From CAZPAH01 sp964584495 (GTDB taxonomy: Bacteria > Krumholzibacteriota > Krumholzibacteriia > Krumholzibacteriales > Krumholzibacteriaceae), in contig CAZPAH010000003.1 in NCBI GenBank assembly GCA_964584495.1, positions 16,723-80,722 on the forward strand: a DNA stretch of 64,000 nucleotides, read 5' to 3'. Below, one piece after another: positions 33,096 to 41,862 of this stretch. The first letter of the stretch is position 1; each line of letters begins with the position of its first letter. The notes below the pieces were generated by a model. It made no database searches. It was given only the letters and a program-made list of their open reading frames with translations, and was not told the origin of the DNA. The position numbers and the translations under genes are program-made.

Positions 33096-35474
33096 ATGTT
33101 CGGAAATTACGTGAAGATCGCCTTTAGAAATATGATGAAGCATAAAGGTCATGCTTTTATCAATGTCGCCGGCCTGGCGATGGGGATGACGGGGTGCATC
33201 CTTATCATGCTCTGGGTGGGTGACGAGCTCAGCTATGACGGGTTTCACGAGAATGCGCGGTCAATCTACCGGGTAAACAGCTTCGGAACGAAATATTTCA
33301 TCGACGGCTTCGACGGCACCCCGTTCCCCATGGCGCCTTCGGCGCGCGAGGGGGTGCCGGGCGTTTTGAACGCAACGAGGCTGATGGAGATCCCGAGGGG
33401 TTTCTTCAGGCACGGGGACAACGTTTTCTACGAGAGCGGGGGGCTCCTGGTCGACAACGGCTTTCTCGATATCCTCTCCTTCCCGCTGCTTATGGGGAGC
33501 AAGGAGACGGCATTCTCGAATCCCCGGAGTATCCTGATAAGCGAATCGATGGCGGCCAGGTATTTCGGTGAGGAAAATCCGATCGGCGGGACGATCGAGA
33601 CGGAGTGGTTCGAGGGGATCGTCTCGGGGGTGCTGCGCGATGTGCCGCGGAATTCCACCATCAGGTTCGATTTTCTCGCCTCCTTCGACGTCCTGAAGGA
33701 GCTGGGTTTCCCCGAGCCGGGCTGGGGGGCGTTCAACTATTCAACGCTTCTCCTGCTCGAAGATAGTGCCGACGCGGGCCATGTAGGGGAGATGATCACC
33801 ACGATCGCGAAGGTCAACCACTGCCCCCAGGTGGCCGACGGATGCCGGTTCCAGCTGAGCCCGCTCGGCGGGTACCACCTCGACGGGCTCGCGACGAAAC
33901 AGCGGGTCTACACGGAGGCGGGGAGCATGACCCTCGTCTATTCATTCTCGGCGATCGCCGTTTTCGTTCTTCTCGTCGCCTGCATGAATTTCATGAACCT
34001 CTCGACGGCGCGTTCGATGAACAGGGCCAAGGAGATAGGCTTGAGAAAGGTCACCGGCGCCCGCAGGATCAATATCATCCGTCAGTTCCTGGGCGAATCG
34101 ATCGCCTTCTCCTTCCTCGCTCTCGTGACGGCCCTGGCCCTGGTGGAGCTTCTGCTTCCATATTTCAACGAGCTCTGCGGCAAGAGCATCGTTTTGAACT
34201 TGTACGATGGAAGGATCTTCCCACTGCTTATAGGGATCGCCCTAGTAACGGGGCTTCTCGCGGTGAGCTATCCGGCCCTTCATCTTTCCTCCTTCCGGCC
34301 TATCGACGCGATAAGAGGGTTCTCCGGAAAGGGCGCAAGGGGGGCGGGATTTCGCAGGGTCCTCGTCGTGATGCAGTTTTCGATCACGATCCTGCTTATT
34401 ATCACGACCCTGGTGATATACAAGCAGCTCGATTTCATAAAGAAGAAGAAGCTGGGATTCGATAAGGAAAACGTGGTTTTCGTGCCGTTGAAGGGAGGGA
34501 TCGCCGGCAGCTACGATGCGGTCAAGGAGAGCCTGCTGGCCTCCCCCGGGATAGTGTCCGTCTCCGCCCAGAACGTTCTGAACGCTCAGATGTGCTTTCG
34601 AAGCACCGACTACGATTGGGAGGGCAGGCCGGCGGAGGTGACGCAGGATATGCTGATCTCGTACGTCGATTTCGATTTCTTCGAAACGATGGGCCTGGAG
34701 ATCAAGGAGGGGAGGGCCTTCTCTCCGGAATTCTCATCGGAAGAATTATCGTATATCGTAAACGAGGAGGCGGTGAGGGCGATGAAGCTCGATTCGCCGG
34801 TCGGCAAGCGGTTCAGCTACAACGGCAGGGAGGGAACTATCGTGGGAGTGACTAAAGACGCCCACTTCCGTTCGCTTCACGCGAAGATCGAGCCGCAAGT
34901 CTTCTGTCTTATGACCGATATGACGGGGGCGAGCTCCTGGGGGGTCGTGCTGATCAGGATCGACGGAGGGAACGTTCCGGCGGCGCTGTCGAGCGTGCGC
35001 GGCGTTTGGGAACGGTTCTACCCGGCCGCCCCCTTCGAGTACCATTTCCTCGACGATACGTACAGGGGCCTTTACTCGACCGAAGAGAAAACGGAAAAGA
35101 TAATAGACAGCTTCACGGCGTTCGCCCTGCTGATCTCCTGCCTTGGGCTGTTAGGGCTGGCCGCGTTCATATCCCAGAAACGGACCAAGGAGATAGGGAT
35201 CAGGAAGGTGCTTGGAGCCTCCGTCGCCGGCATAGTGATGCTTCTGTCGAAGGATTTCGTCAAATGCGTGCTCGTAGCGAACCTTATCGCCTGGCCCGCC
35301 GGGTATTTTGTGGCCGACAGGATGTTGAGGGCCTACGCGTACAGGGTGGACCTCGGACCCGAGATCTTCATCGCAGCCGGCGCGGCAGCCCTGGCGGTCG
35401 CCCTTCTGACGGTAGGCTACCAGGCCGTGGTCGCGGCCCTGGGCAATCCGTCGGAAACGCTCAGGTACGAGTAG
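33096..35474 (+). CDS. MacB/FtsX-type ABC exporter permease
   Basis: The start is ATG 33096, with GGAGGG five bases upstream; GTG 33090 is an alternative. The 792-residue protein has an N-terminal helix (ALAMGMTGCILIMLWVGDE), a large periplasmic MacB-type domain (about 45-280), three helices, a second periplasmic domain and a final helix cluster ending SETLRYE. The segment MNLSTARSMNRAKEIGLRKVTGARR and its second copy SQKRTKEIGIRKVLGAS are the FtsX hallmark, so it is a full-length duplicated MacB-like permease. These act as mechanotransmission exporters with an HlyD partner and separate ATPases. The likely substrate is a lipophilic toxin or peptide, not determinable from sequence. Confidence 0.9.
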   Translation: MFGNYVKIAFRNMMKHKGHAFINVAGLAMGMTGCILIMLWVGDELSYDGFHENARSIYRVNSFGTKYFIDGFDGTPFPMAPSAREGVPGVLNATRLMEIPRGFFRHGDNVFYESGGLLVDNGFLDILSFPLLMGSKETAFSNPRSILISESMAARYFGEENPIGGTIETEWFEGIVSGVLRDVPRNSTIRFDFLASFDVLKELGFPEPGWGAFNYSTLLLLEDSADAGHVGEMITTIAKVNHCPQVADGCRFQLSPLGGYHLDGLATKQRVYTEAGSMTLVYSFSAIAVFVLLVACMNFMNLSTARSMNRAKEIGLRKVTGARRINIIRQFLGESIAFSFLALVTALALVELLLPYFNELCGKSIVLNLYDGRIFPLLIGIALVTGLLAVSYPALHLSSFRPIDAIRGFSGKGARGAGFRRVLVVMQFSITILLIITTLVIYKQLDFIKKKKLGFDKENVVFVPLKGGIAGSYDAVKESLLASPGIVSVSAQNVLNAQMCFRSTDYDWEGRPAEVTQDMLISYVDFDFFETMGLEIKEGRAFSPEFSSEELSYIVNEEAVRAMKLDSPVGKRFSYNGREGTIVGVTKDAHFRSLHAKIEPQVFCLMTDMTGASSWGVVLIRIDGGNVPAALSSVRGVWERFYPAAPFEYHFLDDTYRGLYSTEEKTEKIIDSFTAFALLISCLGLLGLAAFISQKRTKEIGIRKVLGASVAGIVMLLSKDFVKCVLVANLIAWPAGYFVADRMLRAYAYRVDLGPEIFIAAGAAALAVALLTVGYQAVVAALGNPSETLRYE

Positions 35475-35505
35475 CGGGATCATATCGAACAATAGGAGAA
35501 TCGTT

Positions 35506-36759
35506 TTGGATCGTAAGATCGAGAAAAAGAGATGGACGCCTAAAAAGATCGCCTACATAGCCGGGGGCGCCGTGCTCGTGGTATTCGTCGGCTACAACCT
35601 GATTTTCGGAAACCTTAACTCCAAGCTGAACGTAAAATCAGAGAGGATAACGATCTCCCGGGTGGAGAAAGGTCAGTTCCAGGAGTTCATCCCGGTGACC
35701 GGCACGATCATACCTATAGGCACGTATTTCCTAGATGCGGTCGAGGGCGGCAGGGTCGAGACGGTCTATCTCGAAGCGGGCAGCTTCGTGAAGAAGGGTG
35801 ACAGGATCCTGAAGCTGGTCAACACGAACCTTCTTCTCGATATAATGTACAGGGAGGCGGAACTGTTCCAGCAGAGCAACAATCTCCGAAACACGAAGCT
35901 CGACATGGCCCGTAACGGCCTCGAGATGAGAAGGCAGCTTCTCGAGCTCGGCCGCGAGATCAAGAAGCAGAAGAGGATAAGCGAGAGCAACGAGGTTCTG
36001 GCCGGAAAGAACCTGATCTCCTCGCGCGAGTACGAGGAGTCGAAAGACGAGCTCGATTATCTCTACGACAAGTTGAAGCTGACGATGGAGATGCACAAGC
36101 AGGATTCCATATTCAGGGACAGCCAGGTCGAGCAGCTCGAGGTGTCGCTGGAAAGGATGAACGACAACCTCGAAATCGTGAAGCAGAACCTGGAGAACCT
36201 CGTGATCAAGGCTCCCGTCTCGGGACAGCTTACATCGCTGAAAGCTGAAATAGGCGAGTCGAAATCGCGGGGGGAAAGGCTCGGACAGATAGATGTTCTC
36301 GACGGATTCAAGGTGAGGGTATCGATCGACGAGCATTACATATCCCGCATCAGCGAGGGCCAGACAGGAACCTTCAATCTTGCCGACGAGACATTCGGCC
36401 TTACTATAACGAGGGTCTATCCGGAGGTCCTCAACGGGCGTTTCGAGGTCGATATGAATTTCAACGGCAAGGAACCGGAGGGGATACGCAGGGGGCAGAC
36501 CCTGCGTATCAGGCTGGAGCTTGGAGACCTTTCCGAGGCGCTCCTGCTGGCGACCGGCGGCTTCTATCAGAAGACCGGCGGCAGGTGGGCCTACGTGGTA
36601 GACGATTCGGGCAGGAACGCCTTCAAGAGGCAGATCCGGCTGGGAAGGGAGAATTCCCTCTTCTACGAGGTGCTCGGCGGCCTCGAGCCGGGAGACAGGG
36701 TCATCACGTCGTCGTACGACAATTTCGGCGACGTGGATCAATTGATACTGAAGCAGTAG
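35506..36759 (+). CDS. HlyD/MacA-family periplasmic adaptor
   Basis: The TTG start at 35506 follows AGGAGA at proper spacing. An N-terminal anchor (about 13-33, IAYIAGGAVLVVFVGYNLIF) is followed by a barrel-sandwich half (GTIIPIGTYFLDAVEGGRVETVYLEAGSFVKKGDRI). A long alpha-hairpin spans about 105-225, and the second half-motif is LENLVIKAPVSGQLTSL. The beta-barrel and membrane-proximal domains close the protein (LEPGDRVITSSYDNF). It bridges the MacB-like permease to an outer-membrane channel; no TolC gene is in the window. 417 residues. Confidence 0.9.
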   Translation: MDRKIEKKRWTPKKIAYIAGGAVLVVFVGYNLIFGNLNSKLNVKSERITISRVEKGQFQEFIPVTGTIIPIGTYFLDAVEGGRVETVYLEAGSFVKKGDRILKLVNTNLLLDIMYREAELFQQSNNLRNTKLDMARNGLEMRRQLLELGREIKKQKRISESNEVLAGKNLISSREYEESKDELDYLYDKLKLTMEMHKQDSIFRDSQVEQLEVSLERMNDNLEIVKQNLENLVIKAPVSGQLTSLKAEIGESKSRGERLGQIDVLDGFKVRVSIDEHYISRISEGQTGTFNLADETFGLTITRVYPEVLNGRFEVDMNFNGKEPEGIRRGQTLRIRLELGDLSEALLLATGGFYQKTGGRWAYVVDDSGRNAFKRQIRLGRENSLFYEVLGGLEPGDRVITSSYDNFGDVDQLILKQ

Positions 36760-36807
36760 GATCCAGGGGGAATCAGGAGATTTCATCAATGCGGAGGAAC
36801 AAGGAGA

Positions 36808-37494
36808 ATGATTAAGACAGAGAACCTCATGAAGCTTTTCAGGACGGAGGAAGTCGAGACGACGGCCCTCAACGACGTGACGATCGATATAGCGGAGGGA
36901 GAATTCGTTTCGATCATGGGCCCCTCAGGGTGCGGAAAGTCGACCCTTCTGAACATACTCGGTCTTCTCGATAATCCCACCGGTGGAAAATATCATCTTC
37001 TCGGGGAGGAGGTCTCGTCCTACTCGGAGAGGCAGCGCTCCAACCTCCGGAAGAACAATATCGGTTTCGTCTTCCAGAGCTTCAACCTGATAGACGAGCT
37101 TACGATTCACGAGAACGTGGAGCTTCCACTTCTATACCAGGGGGTCCCGTCGTCCGAGCGGAAGGAGCGAGTCCTGGAGGCGCTGGAGCGCTTCAACCTG
37201 ATGCCGAGAAAAAACCATTTTCCCCAGCAGCTTTCTGGAGGCCAGCAGCAGAGGGTCGCCGTGGCGAGGGCCGTCATATCGAGGCCGAAGCTGATCCTCG
37301 CCGACGAGCCCACCGGGAACCTAGACTCGGAGCACGGCGAGGAAGTGATGAACACCCTCACGCAGCTGAACGAGGAAGGGACGACGATTGTGATGGTAAC
37401 CCACTCGCCGACCTACGCCGAGTACGGCCAGCGCACGATACACCTCTTCGACGGAAGCGTCGTTACCGATGTAAAGGGAATGCCTCGTGTCTAG
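36808..37494 (+). CDS. ABC transporter ATPase, MacB/LolD type (first)
   Basis: This 228-residue ATPase has Walker [10 protein letters not shown]-loop VFQSFNL, signature [14 protein letters not shown], Walker [10 protein letters not shown] and the H-loop THSP. It belongs to the LolD/MacB/FtsE subfamily that powers the FtsX-type permease. It starts 48 nt after the adaptor with GGAACAAGGAG before the ATG. A second similar ATPase follows, so one permease is paired with two ATPases. Confidence 0.92.
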   Translation: MIKTENLMKLFRTEEVETTALNDVTIDIAEGEFVSIMGPSGCGKSTLLNILGLLDNPTGGKYHLLGEEVSSYSERQRSNLRKNNIGFVFQSFNLIDELTIHENVELPLLYQGVPSSERKERVLEALERFNLMPRKNHFPQQLSGGQQQRVAVARAVISRPKLILADEPTGNLDSEHGEEVMNTLTQLNEEGTTIVMVTHSPTYAEYGQRTIHLFDGSVVTDVKGMPRV

Positions 37495-37606
37495 AAACGG
37501 GCCGATGAAAGCTGTATAATGATAATCGGATCGTGCGCGGCCGCGGTTTCGATGCGGAGGCCGATCCGGCACTGCCGGGCAGAGGGCTGAATTCGATTGG
37601 AGCCGG

Positions 37607-38281
37607 ATGATGATCAAGTTGAGGAATATCACGAAATTCTATTCTTCAGGCGTCGTGAAGACTTTCGTTCTGCGCAAGATCGATCTCGATATCGAGGAGG
37701 GGGATTTTATCACCCTGATGGGCCCGTCGGGGGCGGGAAAGACGACCCTGCTCAATATAGTGGGGATGCTGGACGCCCCTTCCGAGGGGGAGTACTATTT
37801 CTACGACGAGCAGGTCCACAGGCTGAACGAGAAGAAACGGTCGGCCCTATACAGGGAGTATTTCGGTTACGTTTTTCAGAGCTTTCACCTGATAGACGAG
37901 CTCACCGTCTACGAAAACCTGGAGACCCCGCTGCTGTACAAGAAGATCAAGGGAGCAGAGCGCAAGGGGATGGTATGCGATATCCTCGACCGGTTCCAGA
38001 TCGTAGCCAAGAAAGACCTCTTCCCGGGCCAGCTCTCGGGGGGCCAGCAGCAGCTGGTCGGCGTCGCCAGGGCGATTATATCGAAGCCGAAGCTCCTTCT
38101 AGCCGACGAGCCGACAGGAAATCTCCATTCCGAGCAGGGGGAGGAGATCATGGAGCTGTTCAAGAAGCTCAACGGCGAGGGGACCACGATCATACAGGCG
38201 ACCCATTCGAAGAAGAACGCCTCGTACGGCGACAGGATCGTGAACCTTCTCGACGGATGGATCGCTCCCGACGAGGAATAA
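37607..38281 (+). CDS. ABC transporter ATPase, MacB/LolD type (second)
   Basis: This 224-residue ATPase is a paralogue of the previous one: Walker A GPSGAGKT, Q-loop VFQSFHLIDEL, signature LSGGQQQLVGVARA, Walker B LLLADEPTG and HSKK in the H-loop region (THSK). It lies 112 nt downstream. The arginine normally after LSGGQQQ is replaced by leucine (QQQL). It may heterodimerise with the first ATPase on the single permease or serve a permease elsewhere. ATG 37607 is used; ATG 37610 is equally possible. Confidence 0.9.
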   Translation: MMIKLRNITKFYSSGVVKTFVLRKIDLDIEEGDFITLMGPSGAGKTTLLNIVGMLDAPSEGEYYFYDEQVHRLNEKKRSALYREYFGYVFQSFHLIDELTVYENLETPLLYKKIKGAERKGMVCDILDRFQIVAKKDLFPGQLSGGQQQLVGVARAIISKPKLLLADEPTGNLHSEQGEEIMELFKKLNGEGTTIIQATHSKKNASYGDRIVNLLDGWIAPDEE

Positions 38282-38326
38282 TTAAGCCCGCCTAGAGGCT
38301 GCCTTCCAATTCGTACGATTTTCCCG

Positions 38327-38355
38327 TTGACAATTATTGGCGATTTGGCAATATT
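38327..38355 (+). promoter_or_regulatory. Promoter of the ars-type operon
   Basis: A perfect -35 TTGACA (38327-38332) and a 17-nt spacer lead to AATATT (38350-38355, 4 of 6 matches to TATAAT). The -10 lies inside the palindromic operator, which suits ArsR repression by occlusion. Confidence 0.7.
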
Positions 38356-38360
38356 GCCAA
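38345..38360. promoter_or_regulatory. ArsR-type operator palindrome
   Basis: TTGGCAATATTGCCAA is a perfect 16-bp inverted repeat over the -10 region of the promoter just upstream of the ArsR-family gene. Its size and AT-rich centre fit an ArsR/SmtB dimer site. Confidence 0.7.
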
Positions 38361-38484
38361 GTATGCTGGCGTGGGGATGCAGTTATACAGCGGTGCAGTA
38401 GTGCAGTGGAGCGGTGATGAAGGGTTGCCGCGATGAAGTGATATCGTCTCGGCGGGAGAACAGGGCATTTGGAGGTGAGAGTCG

Positions 38485-38880
38485 ATGGATAATAAAACAT
38501 ACAGGCATTTCGAGGCGAGGGCCGCGATGATGAAGGCGCTGGCCCATCCGACGAGGCTGTTCATCGTGGACGAGCTTTCGAAAGGGGAGAGATGCGTCCG
38601 CAATCTCACCTCGATGATAGGGGACGACACTTCGACCGTCTCTAAGCATCTTTCCGTCCTGAAGAACGCGGGGATAGTCGGGACGCGCCGCGAGGGAGCA
38701 TGGATCTACTATTCGCTGAAGGCCCCCTGCGTCCTGAATTTTTTCACGTGCATAGAAAACGTAATCGAATCGTCGATTGAGGAAAAGGGTTCAAGTGTCC
38801 GGGGGAAGGTCTCGATAGCCACGGGGAGCACTTCTACCGCCCGTGCAAAGGGCTCGACCGCCCCGGGAAAGCGCAGGTAG
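38485..38880 (+). CDS. arsR: ArsR-family metalloregulator
   Basis: This 131-residue winged-helix repressor begins with the dimer helix and has the ArsR-type core LAHPTRLFIVDELSKGERCVRNLTSMIG (about 19-46), recognition helix STVSKHLSVLKNAG (50-63) and wing GTRREGAWIYYSL. Candidate metalloid ligands are C37 in the helix after ELSKGER and C82 and C89 at the C-terminal side. The C-terminal 30 residues are a Ser/Thr/Gly-rich tail that looks disordered. It directly precedes the permease, ending 2 nt before it, and the promoter upstream carries a matching palindrome. Metal identity cannot be fixed from sequence. Confidence 0.85.
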   Translation: MDNKTYRHFEARAAMMKALAHPTRLFIVDELSKGERCVRNLTSMIGDDTSTVSKHLSVLKNAGIVGTRREGAWIYYSLKAPCVLNFFTCIENVIESSIEEKGSSVRGKVSIATGSTSTARAKGSTAPGKRR

Positions 38881-38882
38881 GG

Positions 38883-40205
38883 ATGCCCACGAAAAAGGAC
38901 TACAGGGCGATCGCAGTCGTCACGGCGGTTTTTCTCGCCTCCTTCTATATCCCGGTCGAGGCGCTTCGGCCGGCCGGAAGGCTCGCGAACGCCGCCTGGG
39001 AATCTCTCTACATGCTGCGGGCGTACGCGAGGGAGCATGTCATCCTGTGCCTCGTGCCCGCCTTTTTCATCGCCGGGGCCGTATCGATATTCGTCGGCAA
39101 GGAATCTATCATGAGATACCTAGGCCCCGGGGCGAACAAGATCGTCGCCTACGGCGTAGCCTCGGTATCCGGCTCGATACTGGCCGTCTGCTCCTGCACG
39201 ATCCTTCCCCTCTTCGCCGGCATATACAGGATGGGAGCGGGGCTCGGTCCCGCATCGGCATTTCTCTATTCGGGGCCCGCGATAAACGTCCTGGCGATAG
39301 TGCTGACCACGAGGGTTCTAGGCATCGAGCTCGGCGCGGCGAGGGCGCTCGGCGCAATCGTCTTCAGCGTCGTGATCGGGCTTCTCATGCATCTGATATT
39401 CAGGAAAGAGGAGATGGCAAAGAAGGCGGCGCTCCCACAGGTCCCGATCGACGAGGGGGGCCGCTCCCTGCTGAAGAACGGCCTCTACTTCGCCTCGATG
39501 ACGGCGATACTCGTCTTCGCCAACTGGGGCAGGCCGGCCGGAGAGAGCGGCCTGTGGTATTTCATATTCAAATCGAAATGGATTGTCACGGCCTTCGCGG
39601 CGGCAGCCTTCGCGCTGATGCTCACTGCATGGTTCGGCGTGAAACGGCTGCATATATTCCTTGCTGCGCTCCCGCCGGTCGTTCTCGCCGCGGCCTTTCC
39701 CGGGACCCCGGTCCTCGCTTTCGCCTCGGGAGTGGTGTCGATCTCGATCCTCCTTGTGAGAACGGGGGGCGAGGCGGGCGAGTGGTTCGATTCCTCGTGG
39801 GGATTCGCCAGGCAGATTCTGCCGCTTCTCTTCGCCGGGGTGATAATCGCCGGGGCGCTTCTGGGCCGCCCGGAGCACGAAGGGCTTATCCCCTCGTCCT
39901 GGATCAGCGGCGCCGTGGGAGGAAACTCCCTTTGGGCCAACCTGTTCGCATCGGTGGCGGGGGCCTTCATGTATTTCGCCACCCTTACCGAGGTTCCCAT
40001 ACTGCAGGGGCTTATCGGCGCGGGGATGGGGAAGGGTCCGGCCCTGGCCCTGCTCCTGGCGGGCCCGGCGCTCAGCCTGCCGAACATGCTCGTGATTAGG
40101 AGCGTCATCGGGACTAAAAAGACGGTCGTCTACGTCGCCCTCGTTATAGCGATGGCGACGGTCAGCGGATTGATATACGGATTTTTCTTCGGAGTGGAGG
40201 TTTGA
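38883..40205 (+). CDS. arsP: ArsP/SO_0444-type permease
   Basis: The 440-residue multi-pass protein (about ten hydrophobic segments) has the permease-family motifs CSCTILPLFAGI (C103, C105) and LYSGPAINVLAIVLTT. These define the DUF318 family that includes ArsP, which exports trivalent organoarsenicals, and the SO_0444 Cu/Zn effluxers. The vicinal cysteines fit soft-metal or thiol-reactive arsenical binding. It is the second gene of the ArsR operon, followed without a gap by a thioredoxin-like gene. Confidence 0.85.
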   Translation: MPTKKDYRAIAVVTAVFLASFYIPVEALRPAGRLANAAWESLYMLRAYAREHVILCLVPAFFIAGAVSIFVGKESIMRYLGPGANKIVAYGVASVSGSILAVCSCTILPLFAGIYRMGAGLGPASAFLYSGPAINVLAIVLTTRVLGIELGAARALGAIVFSVVIGLLMHLIFRKEEMAKKAALPQVPIDEGGRSLLKNGLYFASMTAILVFANWGRPAGESGLWYFIFKSKWIVTAFAAAAFALMLTAWFGVKRLHIFLAALPPVVLAAAFPGTPVLAFASGVVSISILLVRTGGEAGEWFDSSWGFARQILPLLFAGVIIAGALLGRPEHEGLIPSSWISGAVGGNSLWANLFASVAGAFMYFATLTEVPILQGLIGAGMGKGPALALLLAGPALSLPNMLVIRSVIGTKKTVVYVALVIAMATVSGLIYGFFFGVEV

Positions 40206-40206
40206 G

Positions 40207-40443
40207 ATGAAGGAGATCAAGGTGCTGGGCACCGGTTGTCCGAAATGCGGGAAGCTCAAGAAAAATGTCGAGGAGGCCCTTGCGGGCCTGGAGATCGAGT
40301 ACAGCCTGGAAAAGGTCGAGGATATCCAGGAGATCGTCTCCTTCGGCGTTATGATGACCCCCGCGCTCGTCGTCGACGGCGAGGTGAAGTTTTCGGGGAA
40401 GGTCCCCGGCATCGAAGAGCTGAGATCGATACTGACCTCCTGA
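40207..40443 (+). CDS. arsE: Small thioredoxin-like redox protein (ArsE-like)
   Basis: This 78-residue protein has a CPKC redox site at residues 11-14 and a cis-Pro-type VMMTPALVVDGEV, which makes it a Thioredoxin_3/MTH895-type glutaredoxin-like protein. In ArsEFG systems a small thioredoxin-like ArsE acts with ArsF in reducing aromatic nitroarsenicals. It starts 1 nt after the permease stop. The gene name is suggested by operon context; small thioredoxins of this type also accompany other ArsP-type permeases. Confidence 0.65.
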   Translation: MKEIKVLGTGCPKCGKLKKNVEEALAGLEIEYSLEKVEDIQEIVSFGVMMTPALVVDGEVKFSGKVPGIEELRSILTS

Positions 40444-40458
40444 CAAAGCAGGAAAGGC

Positions 40459-40516
40459 GCCTGCTCCCCGGGCCGACTCTCATGGCGGGGGAGGTGGAAT
40501 GTCGTTCCCAGCGAGG
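40459..40516 (+). repeat. 58-nt structured element, copy 1
   Basis: This is the first of two nearly identical 58-nt elements (53 of 58 bases). It can form CTCCCC (40464-40469) with GGGGAG (40488-40493), an inner GCC/GGC pair and a second hairpin GGAAT-GTC-GTTCC (40496-40508). It lies after the ArsE-like stop and before the ArsF-like gene, and a TTTCCCGGGAAA palindrome follows at 40553-40564. Confidence 0.75.
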
Positions 40517-40573
40517 CGCGGGACGGTTCCTTACAGGCGGTCTTAAATGCCGTTTCCCGGGAAAGGATGACAT

Positions 40574-41080
40574 ATGAATAACAGAATGATAATCACGCTG
40601 GTTCTCGGCCTCTTCGTCGCCTCAGCCGTCATGGTGCTGATATTCGACATGCGCGATGAAGGGAAAACGGGGAGCGGGACGGCGTTCGAATCCGGAGATG
40701 ACGAGACGGCCGTTCTGTCGGGCGGCCCCGGCGGACCTGCCGACAGGGTAATAGCCTATTATTTCTACGGGAACAAGAGATGCGCTACCTGCAGAAATAT
40801 TGAAGCCTATACGAGGGAGGCGCTACAGGAGAGTTTTGCCGGTGAACTGGAGTCCGGAGAGCTCGAGATGCAGTTCGTCAACGTCGATCTGCCGTCGAAC
40901 GAGCATTTCATAGAGGATTTCGATCTTCTCACCAAATCGGTGGTGCTCGTAAGGATCTCCGGAGGCAGGCGGGTCGAATGGAAAAACCTCGATAGGATAT
41001 GGGATCTGGCGGGCACGAAGAAAGAGTTCATCGAATATATAGGCGGCGAAACGGAAAGATTTCTGGGAAGAGGCGTATGA
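40574..41080 (+). CDS. arsF: ArsF-like thioredoxin-fold membrane-anchored protein
   Basis: One N-terminal membrane helix (about 5-25) anchors a thioredoxin-fold domain with CATC at residues 70-73 and a DRVIAYYFYGNKR lead-in. This pattern matches the ArsF family (nitrophenyl compound nitroreductase subunit) of ArsEFG organoarsenical resistance, in which ArsE and ArsF reduce the nitro group and ArsG exports the product. The protein is 168 residues and its GGGAAAGGATG leader follows the structured repeat. No other nitroreductase is nearby. Function in this organism may be wider than aromatic arsenicals. Confidence 0.65.
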   Translation: MNNRMIITLVLGLFVASAVMVLIFDMRDEGKTGSGTAFESGDDETAVLSGGPGGPADRVIAYYFYGNKRCATCRNIEAYTREALQESFAGELESGELEMQFVNVDLPSNEHFIEDFDLLTKSVVLVRISGGRRVEWKNLDRIWDLAGTKKEFIEYIGGETERFLGRGV

Positions 41081-41153
41081 GAATGATCCCCGGCGGCGCG
41101 AATGGGACTGTATTTGAGGATCTGCGGGTGAAGGTTAGTCCGGGAGGGGGGGC

Positions 41154-41843
41154 ATGAGCGGATTCTTCTCGGGAGCTGCGCTGGCCCTGTGGCTCGGCGT
41201 ACTTACCTCTATCAGCCCATGTCCGCTCGCGACCAATATCGCGGCGGTATCGTTCGTCGGCAGGCATGTTGGAAGTCCCCGCCGGGTGCTGGCGGCGGGA
41301 TTGATTTATACGGCCGGACGCACGCTTGTCTACCTGGTGCTGGCCGGCCTTCTCGTGACGAGCCTGCTGGAGGCGCCCTACGTATCGCATCTGCTGCAGA
41401 AAGATATGAACAGGATTCTCGGTCCGGTCCTGGTGGTGGCCGGGATGTTCCTGCTCGACCTGATCCGTATAGCTCCCTTGGGCGGTGGGCGGAAAGGAAA
41501 ATTGCAGGAGCGGGTCGAAAGGTCGGGGTTCTGGGGAGCGGCCCTGCTGGGAATCGTGTTCGCTCTATCGTTCTGTCCCGTATCGGCGGCCCTCTTCTTC
41601 GGGTCGCTGGTTCCACTGGCCGTAAGATCGGAATCGGCGGTTCTCTATCCGCTTCTCTACGGAGTGGGAACGGCGCTTCCGGTCGTTCTTTTCGCCGGTC
41701 TGATCTCGGCGGGGGCGCGGCATGTGGGGCTCGTGTTCGACAGGATCAAGCTCGTGGAGATCTGGGCCAGGAGGGCGACCGGCATCTTTCTCGCGGGTCT
41801 CGGCATCTACTTCTCGCTCAAGTACATATTCCAGGTTATATAA
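41154..41843 (+). CDS. arsG: ArsG-like CcdA/DsbD-fold efflux permease
   Basis: The 229-residue protein has about six hydrophobic helices and the paired motifs SPCPLATNIA (C23) and FALSFCPVSAALFFG (C141), an inverted repeat of a proline-cysteine motif typical of CcdA/DsbD-type transporters. The ArsG family uses these cysteines for aminobenzylarsenical efflux. It ends the ars-type operon. A GGGAGGGGGG leader precedes the ATG. CcdA-like cytochrome assembly function is the main alternative, but the ArsF-like neighbour favours ArsG. Confidence 0.65.
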   Translation: MSGFFSGAALALWLGVLTSISPCPLATNIAAVSFVGRHVGSPRRVLAAGLIYTAGRTLVYLVLAGLLVTSLLEAPYVSHLLQKDMNRILGPVLVVAGMFLLDLIRIAPLGGGRKGKLQERVERSGFWGAALLGIVFALSFCPVSAALFFGSLVPLAVRSESAVLYPLLYGVGTALPVVLFAGLISAGARHVGLVFDRIKLVEIWARRATGIFLAGLGIYFSLKYIFQVI

Positions 41844-41862
41844 TCAGGCGTTGATCGAAGGT

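Noticed and set aside
40574..41080. Selenocysteine insertion near the arsE/arsF redox genes
   Set aside because: The CxxC motifs are ordinary cysteines, the frames have no internal TGA, and the structured elements lie after stop codons in non-coding sequence.
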